Assembly: GCA_943362175.1 (NCBI GenBank)
Contig: CALRIU020000018.1
Span: forward strand, 43,666-107,665
From: UBA4416 sp943362175
GTDB taxonomy: Bacteria; Bacteroidota; Bacteroidia; B-17B0; Aurantibacillaceae
Reading direction: 5' to 3'
DNA length: 64,000 nt
Part shown: positions 58,951 to 64,000 of the stretch, piece by piece
Numbering within the stretch: the first letter of the stretch is position 1
Layout of the letters: each line of letters opens with the position of its first letter
The notes under the pieces: model-generated
What the model was told of the DNA's origin: nothing
The model's input: only the letters and a program-made list of their open reading frames with translations
Database searches by the model: none
Position numbers and translations under genes: made by a program

Positions 58951-59394
58951 ATGAAATCCATTCTTTTTACGTTGTTGATGGTTTGTGCCAGCTTAGGAAT
59001 GAGCGCACAGAACACAACGCCTGTCCTGTCGGCGGGCGGCCATCCTACGCTGGATAGCGTCCTGGTATCTTACCAGGCCACAGTCTCCCATCCTGCGCAG
59101 GTTGATGATATTTATGTGAAGCCCGACGTGCTGGTGATGCTGAAGCCGGGCGCCGGACCGGAAAAGATCTTCCTGGAGATCCGGAACAGGGAGAGCAACG
59201 CGTTGCTATATGCCGTGAATTACGACCTGGATACGGCGCCCTATAGCAGTAACGGCCAGTTGCTGTTCTCCGGGCAGGGGAGAAAGTATGTCCTTTCCTG
59301 TCCGCTGGCCCTGCCGTTGAGCTCCTATCTGTATAAGGTCTATACGGCAGATGCGCAGGGCACTCACAGCAGCACATTCAGTACCAGGCAATAG
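58951..59394 (+). CDS. Small secreted protein inside RHS locus
   Basis: This 147-residue protein has a signal peptide (MKSILFTLLMVCASLGMSAQ) that fixes the ATG at 58951, 14 bases after the previous stop. The mature domain is strand-rich (LDSVLVSYQATVSHPAQVDDI..KIFLEIRNRESNALLYAV) and could be an immunoglobulin- or FN3-like module. It is flanked by the two large RHS-type genes, spaced 14 and 36 bases, so the three form one operon. Confidence 0.65.
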   Translation: MKSILFTLLMVCASLGMSAQNTTPVLSAGGHPTLDSVLVSYQATVSHPAQVDDIYVKPDVLVMLKPGAGPEKIFLEIRNRESNALLYAVNYDLDTAPYSSNGQLLFSGQGRKYVLSCPLALPLSSYLYKVYTADAQGTHSSTFSTRQ

Positions 59395-59430
59395 ACATTA
59401 AGAATCATCAACCTCTTTATCATTAACGCT

Positions 59431-62400
59431 ATGAATTATTTTAAATCATTATGTGTCATGCTGCTCCTGGCTTTAGGAGCTCATGCACAGCTCATGGTAA
59501 CGCCATCTTACGATGTGAAATGGAAAAGCCATAAAAACACCACGGGCGATCTTTGGCTGGCCCTGGAAGATACGGGGCATTGGGGGGCAGCGACTTCCAA
59601 AAACAGGCTCCTGACCTCGGAGGGGGACGGCATGGTGCAATACCGGCTTGATCACCTGGACGAATCGATGGCTTTCGGCTTTAATTACATCACCAACGAT
59701 GATGACACGACGAACCAGATCGCCTTGTTCTTCACGAACATTGATTTTGGTTTTATCTACCATGAGCATACCCTTTTCTCGGTTATCGATGGTAAGATGA
59801 GCTACCTTTTGGGGGACGTTTATGAAGAAAAACTACTGACACTGGAATATCAGCAACACAAGAACGAGTTCCGGTTTTATATAGACGAGAGCACGGTGGA
59901 AGCCCAAACGGTTCATGAGGACACCTTTTACGTGACCACGATGCTAAGGCCCGGCTCCATGCTCAACACGCTGGTGTGTAACTTTAGCTACCCGATGGAA
60001 GCACAGGCCGGAAAAAACCACGTGACAACGGCAGATCCCGCGTCGGGCCTTCTGGTGGTGAATGCCGAAGGCGGGATTCCGCCTTACCGTTTCCTGTGTG
60101 CGGAAACCGGCAGCACCGAAGCCTTCCAGGCCGGACTGGAGCCGGGGACTTACCATGTGACGGTCAAAGATTCGCTGAACGACAGCCTGGTGGTGCGTGC
60201 AGACATTGGCTTCACGAATACCTGGCGTATCCTGAGGGAGATCGCCGTGACCGACAGCGGCTATGTGAAAACGGGAACAGATACAAGCAAGGCGGGCTTG
60301 CTGGTGAGCTACAACCTGATTACGCAAGGCAACGATGGTTTTTGCGAGGTGACGGTGACGGAGAACAGCCATCAGCTGGCCTTTGGATTTATGGGTTTTA
60401 AGGACGGTCATTTGCTGAGCGGCTACGACATGCCTCTGGTCAATGAAGAGGAGATCAACGCGCTCCTGCCTTTTGCCGACAGCCTGCTGATTCATGATAA
60501 GATCGATACCCTGGCACCGAAGATCCCTTCGGAGTATAAGAGCCTGAACCTGGCGTATTTTAAGGATGGCATGGTGAAGATCGGCTTCCAGGATTTTACG
60601 ATCCCCGATAGCAACCCGATTACTTACCAGCCCGGCGACCGCTTCCGGATGCAGAGAACAGGGAATGTGATCCATCTGTATAAGAACGATGTGCTGGTGG
60701 CTTCTACGAACATTGACAACCTGGATGAACAAACCCTGCTGAGTGCGATTCTTGTAAAAGAAGGAACGGCCGGTGTAAGGGGAAGCGCTTCGCTGAACCT
60801 GGCTGATAAGATCAGGTCCGCGCAGATGCCCGAATACCTCTGCAGCGAGCCGGCGCTGAACTGGGTGAGGACAAGAATCTTTGATGAGAACGGTGTGGTG
60901 AAGAGCGAGAGCAAAGCTTACATGGATAACCTTGGCCGCAACATCCAGAACCAGGCGAAGCAGTTCAGCAAGAACAATGCGCTGGTGAGTGAGCCTCTCT
61001 TCGACAGCTGGGGACGCGCGGTTGGCCAAAGCCTGGCGGCGCCTTCGTTCCAGGGCGAGCTCTGCTACGTGGAGCAGTTCATTCAGCGGACTTCCACCAC
61101 AGCCTATGCAGCGGCTGATTTCGACAATCCTGTAGGAACAGGCCTGAGCGGAGATATCCTTGATGCCTTCCATGCGCTGGGTGATGTGAACCATCCCAAA
61201 GCGGTGTACAACGGCACACAAGGCAAGCTGGGCTGGTATTACAGCGATAACAATACGGCAGAGGCCCTGGTGGCGGCCGATGCGCTGCCCTATGCCCGTG
61301 TGGAGTATGACGGCAACGGCCGCCTCCGCCGCAGCGCGGGTGTGGGAAGCACCCTTCACATGGGCTCCGGTCACGAAACGCATTTCATTTATACCAGCAC
61401 GCCACCGCTCAGTGCGGATCCTGCCAGCAATGAGCTCAACTATGTGTTCCCTTACGGGACCTATGAGCTGGAAAATAATTTCGGGGTTTACACCAATGAG
61501 GTGAATCACAATCTGCAACTCTTTAAAACCATCAGCATCAACCCCGACGGGCGCGACCAGATCAGCTACACCAATGCAGCAGGGCAAACCATTGCCACCT
61601 GCATCACCGGCGACGGCACAGGCTGCGTGAGCCACCTCGAGAAAAAGATCCTGTTTCCGGTGAGCACGCAGGAAAAGCTTCAAAACATCTATGTGCCGGC
61701 AGCCAAATCGGGCACGTTGCGCTTTAGAGAATTCGATGCCACCAATACGGCGCAGGCCACGGCGGCGGTGCCTGCCCTCAGGGACCTGATGACCGGCGCA
61801 AGCCTCGTGAGCGGCAGCGATTATACTTACAACAGCACGACCGGCTATTTTACCTTTACCGGCAGCTATGCGGGCCGGAGCCTGTATGTACAGGTGACCT
61901 ATAGCGGATCGGTGACTCCCACTGCAACACTGGCGGTAACCGCAGAAACCGATTATACTCAATGGACGTTGTATTTCTACGACCGCAAAGGCCGCCTGCT
62001 GGCCAATACCAGTCCCGAAAGCTTTGCCTGCCAGACGCTGCCGGCCATGCTCCAGCGCAGCTCGCAGCAGGGCAGCCCCGGTATGAGCTGCAACAACAGC
62101 CGCGTAGGATCGCTGACCTTTAATACCGATGTGAAGAACGCCGGCGAGGTGTATGCCGGCATCCGCATCAGCGAAAGCGCGCAGCCCCTGTCGGCCTTTA
62201 CGGGCCCGGGTAGCTTATACCTCTTGCAGAGCAAGGCGGCGAAGTATGCGCAGGACTCCCTGTACTTTCTCAACGATACGATCGCTAAAGACAGCCTCCT
62301 GATTGATGCGCAGGATACCACCAGGCTCCCGGCGGTGATGTTTCCGACCGATTCGGCCCTGGCGATGTACCGCCTGATCGACTCACTCGACACGCAGGTG

Positions 62401-64000
62401 CCGCTGAATGCCCTGCGCGGAAAGGCCGTCCGCTATAGCGGGGAGTATGCCATTTATGCCCGCTTTGCCCACGACAGCCTCGGTGTAGAGCCGCTGCTGA
62501 CCATTCCTTACGACTTCACGGTGTCGGGTGATGGCAGCACGGACAGCAACGGAGGCGCCACGCTGCGGGTCTTCGGGCACTTTCCGAAGATCCGCGAAAA
62601 GATCAAGCTCCCCATCATGGCCGGTGAAGAAGGCATCGACATCAAGGTGAAGGACCCTAAGATCAACCTGTATAACTTCGGCAGCGACGCGCCTGATGTA
62701 GCCGGCTGCCAGGAGCCGCATTCCTGGGTGCCGGAGGCCTATCATCCTTTACTCGACGGCATCGGGCAGGCTACTATCCCGGATATCGACATCGACATCA
62801 TCCGCTTCCCGACACCGCTGACCATTCCTTTGGCTAATAAATATATGTACGACGAGTACGACCGCCTCGTGGGTTCTATCAACGAAGACCAGGGCACCGT
62901 GTACTATGTGTATGACCAGAAGGAAGACAAGCTGCTCTTTACGCAGAACCAGAAGCAGCGCGACAACGGGGGTAAATTCTCCTGCATTGTGTACGACAAA
63001 CAGGCCCGCCCGGTGGTGTCGGGCGAGTACGATCCTGCCAACGGCGGCCCTACCACGGGTGATACGCCTTACCTGTTCCAGGATTACTATACCTGGAAGG
63101 CAGGCACGACGGTGCCTTCGGGCCGCATCAGCACCGGTGTGCCGGCGCTTGCCAACAGTGATGCCTATAATGACGGCCATATCTTTGACCGGACCTTTAT
63201 AGAATACGACAATGCCGACGCATCTCTGCCAACAACTTTTGGAAGCAACCCGCTTTACTATAGGCAAAGCTACACAGCGGCGAAGGTGAGCAAGACCTGG
63301 AACGACCGGACGACGACCTGGTACAGCTATGACGAGCTGGGCAGGCAGGCCTGGACGGTGCAGCACAGCTATGAGCTGGGCTATAAAACGATGCGCTATA
63401 TTTACGATTTCCGGGGGAAGCTACTGGCTTCGGGCTACCAGGTCCTGGAAAGCGACAACCTGATCCATAATTACAGCTACGATGCCGACGAGCGGCTGAG
63501 CACAGCCCTGTATGGGGTGTACACGGCGACGAATGCCGTCAACTTTATGAAGCCCCTGGGCGCTTATGCGTATTACCTGCACGGGCCGCTGAAGCGCAGC
63601 GTGCTGGGTAACCAGCTGCAAGGCCTGGATTATGTGTATACCATCGACGGAAAGCTGAAAGCCATGAACAACCCGGTGAACAGCGCCACGGGCAGCGATC
63701 CGGGCCTGGATGGCTACAGCACCGGCCCGCATGCGGGGGTAAGCCCCGATGCCTTCGGCTATGCGCTGGAATATTACCCGGGTGATTATGCCCGCAGCGG
63801 TTCCCCGATCCGTTCGTATACGAACGCCAATGCCTATGCCAATAACCTGAGCTATACCGGCCTGGTGAAGGCCCAGAGCTGGCGGACGGTATTGCCGGTG
63901 GCGGCTACCAATAGCTATAGCACGGGATTGATGTACGAATACCAGTACGACGAGCTGTACCGCCTGAGGGGCGCTACCTTCGGTACGATTACCGAAACAG
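59431..64000 (+). CDS. Very large secreted RHS-repeat protein, 3' end outside the window
   Basis: The frame is open from the ATG at 59431 through at least 1523 codons to the window edge. A signal peptide (MNYFKSLCVMLLLALGAHAQ) starts it. Residues ~213-255 (GGIPPYRFLCAETGSTEAFQ..EPGTYHVTVKDS) resemble a SprB-type repeat. Around 495-545 a DUF6443-like segment appears (MDNLGRNIQNQAKQFSKN). RHS/YD repeats follow (YSYDELGRQAWTVQHSYELG; RYIYDFRGKLLASGYQVL; DADERLSTALYG). The C-terminal variable region, where RHS proteins carry their effector, is beyond the window. Confidence 0.85.
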   Translation, partial: MNYFKSLCVMLLLALGAHAQLMVTPSYDVKWKSHKNTTGDLWLALEDTGHWGAATSKNRLLTSEGDGMVQYRLDHLDESMAFGFNYITNDDDTTNQIALFFTNIDFGFIYHEHTLFSVIDGKMSYLLGDVYEEKLLTLEYQQHKNEFRFYIDESTVEAQTVHEDTFYVTTMLRPGSMLNTLVCNFSYPMEAQAGKNHVTTADPASGLLVVNAEGGIPPYRFLCAETGSTEAFQAGLEPGTYHVTVKDSLNDSLVVRADIGFTNTWRILREIAVTDSGYVKTGTDTSKAGLLVSYNLITQGNDGFCEVTVTENSHQLAFGFMGFKDGHLLSGYDMPLVNEEEINALLPFADSLLIHDKIDTLAPKIPSEYKSLNLAYFKDGMVKIGFQDFTIPDSNPITYQPGDRFRMQRTGNVIHLYKNDVLVASTNIDNLDEQTLLSAILVKEGTAGVRGSASLNLADKIRSAQMPEYLCSEPALNWVRTRIFDENGVVKSESKAYMDNLGRNIQNQAKQFSKNNALVSEPLFDSWGRAVGQSLAAPSFQGELCYVEQFIQRTSTTAYAAADFDNPVGTGLSGDILDAFHALGDVNHPKAVYNGTQGKLGWYYSDNNTAEALVAADALPYARVEYDGNGRLRRSAGVGSTLHMGSGHETHFIYTSTPPLSADPASNELNYVFPYGTYELENNFGVYTNEVNHNLQLFKTISINPDGRDQISYTNAAGQTIATCITGDGTGCVSHLEKKILFPVSTQEKLQNIYVPAAKSGTLRFREFDATNTAQATAAVPALRDLMTGASLVSGSDYTYNSTTGYFTFTGSYAGRSLYVQVTYSGSVTPTATLAVTAETDYTQWTLYFYDRKGRLLANTSPESFACQTLPAMLQRSSQQGSPGMSCNNSRVGSLTFNTDVKNAGEVYAGIRISESAQPLSAFTGPGSLYLLQSKAAKYAQDSLYFLNDTIAKDSLLIDAQDTTRLPAVMFPTDSALAMYRLIDSLDTQVPLNALRGKAVRYSGEYAIYARFAHDSLGVEPLLTIPYDFTVSGDGSTDSNGGATLRVFGHFPKIREKIKLPIMAGEEGIDIKVKDPKINLYNFGSDAPDVAGCQEPHSWVPEAYHPLLDGIGQATIPDIDIDIIRFPTPLTIPLANKYMYDEYDRLVGSINEDQGTVYYVYDQKEDKLLFTQNQKQRDNGGKFSCIVYDKQARPVVSGEYDPANGGPTTGDTPYLFQDYYTWKAGTTVPSGRISTGVPALANSDAYNDGHIFDRTFIEYDNADASLPTTFGSNPLYYRQSYTAAKVSKTWNDRTTTWYSYDELGRQAWTVQHSYELGYKTMRYIYDFRGKLLASGYQVLESDNLIHNYSYDADERLSTALYGVYTATNAVNFMKPLGAYAYYLHGPLKRSVLGNQLQGLDYVYTIDGKLKAMNNPVNSATGSDPGLDGYSTGPHAGVSPDAFGYALEYYPGDYARSGSPIRSYTNANAYANNLSYTGLVKAQSWRTVLPVAATNSYSTGLMYEYQYDELYRLRGATFGTITET

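Noticed and set aside
59944..61962. 672-codon open frame on the - strand
   Set aside because: It is the antisense of the RHS-repeat protein, whose + strand frame from 59431 is continuous, has a signal peptide and recognisable YD repeats. The - strand product is rich in His/Arg/Ala without domains, as expected from an antisense shadow of GC-rich coding DNA.
1..64000. CRISPR arrays, tRNA or rRNA genes, insertion sequences
   Set aside because: No regularly spaced repeats, no cloverleaf-like sequences with recognisable T-arms and no transposase frames were seen; the repeats present are dispersed or single tandem duplications.

Overview
The window looks like chromosomal DNA of a member of the Bacteroidota, most likely from the Chitinophagales/Sphingobacteriales side, although the order is a guess. 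The evidence is a MurF-alanine racemase fusion, an S46 dipeptidyl peptidase, a secreted metallopeptidase ending in a type IX secretion (T9SS) sorting domain, a YtxJ bacillithiol-type redox protein, an RprX/RprY-like two-component pair, and several promoters of the Bacteroidota form TTTG-N18..20-TAnnTTTG. Many start codons lie only a few bases behind the -7 box, and Shine-Dalgarno motifs are scarce. No tRNA, rRNA, CRISPR array, prophage or insertion sequence was recognised.

Layout. Positions 1-7616 hold a 5'-truncated sensor kinase, a hotdog thioesterase, an S46 peptidase, a small membrane protein, a small secreted protein and a kinase/regulator pair. Positions 7689-15408 hold MurF-Alr, a haem/copper lipoprotein, RsmI and a series of secreted or lipoprotein genes of unknown role. 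Positions 15532-22898 are housekeeping: groL-groS, fabH-plsX, a SufE-like gene, a DMT exporter and rplU-rpmA, separated by long repeat-rich spacers. Positions 23413-33380 hold a lipoprotein plus M64 peptidase pair, serS, an orphan kinase whose sensor domain is internally duplicated, a DUF151 protein, etfB-etfA and a pyruvate dehydrogenase E1 beta gene. Positions 33538-38942 carry the most unusual locus: a LecA-like protein, a radical SAM enzyme and two tandemly duplicated cysteine-free proteins, followed by a membrane protein, lipA and a putative outer-membrane protein. Positions 39019-53584 mix housekeeping genes (OsmC, ytxJ, ung, hemW, recX, an NSUN-type methyltransferase, ybaB) with a GT39-like membrane protein, an FkbM methyltransferase and a minimal ABC pair. 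From 53931 to the window end there is a large RHS/YD-type surface protein locus that runs off the edge.

The best candidate for an undescribed system is the block at 34076-36591. A radical SAM protein with a second set of cysteines in a SPASM-like arrangement overlaps the second of two paralogous ~198-residue proteins. The paralogs have an N-terminal motif resembling nitrile-hydratase-type RiPP leaders, a transmembrane segment and a conserved C-terminal helix. The upstream regions of the two paralogs are also duplicated. A peptide- or protein-modifying pathway is inferred, not shown.

Intergenic DNA carries several dispersed repeat families: a ~300-bp structured element in two apparently complete and two partial copies, a short palindrome built on CTGAGCG, 'CGCAGAT/CGCAGAG' blocks, small GGCTCC-type hairpins, and inverted repeats around etfB.
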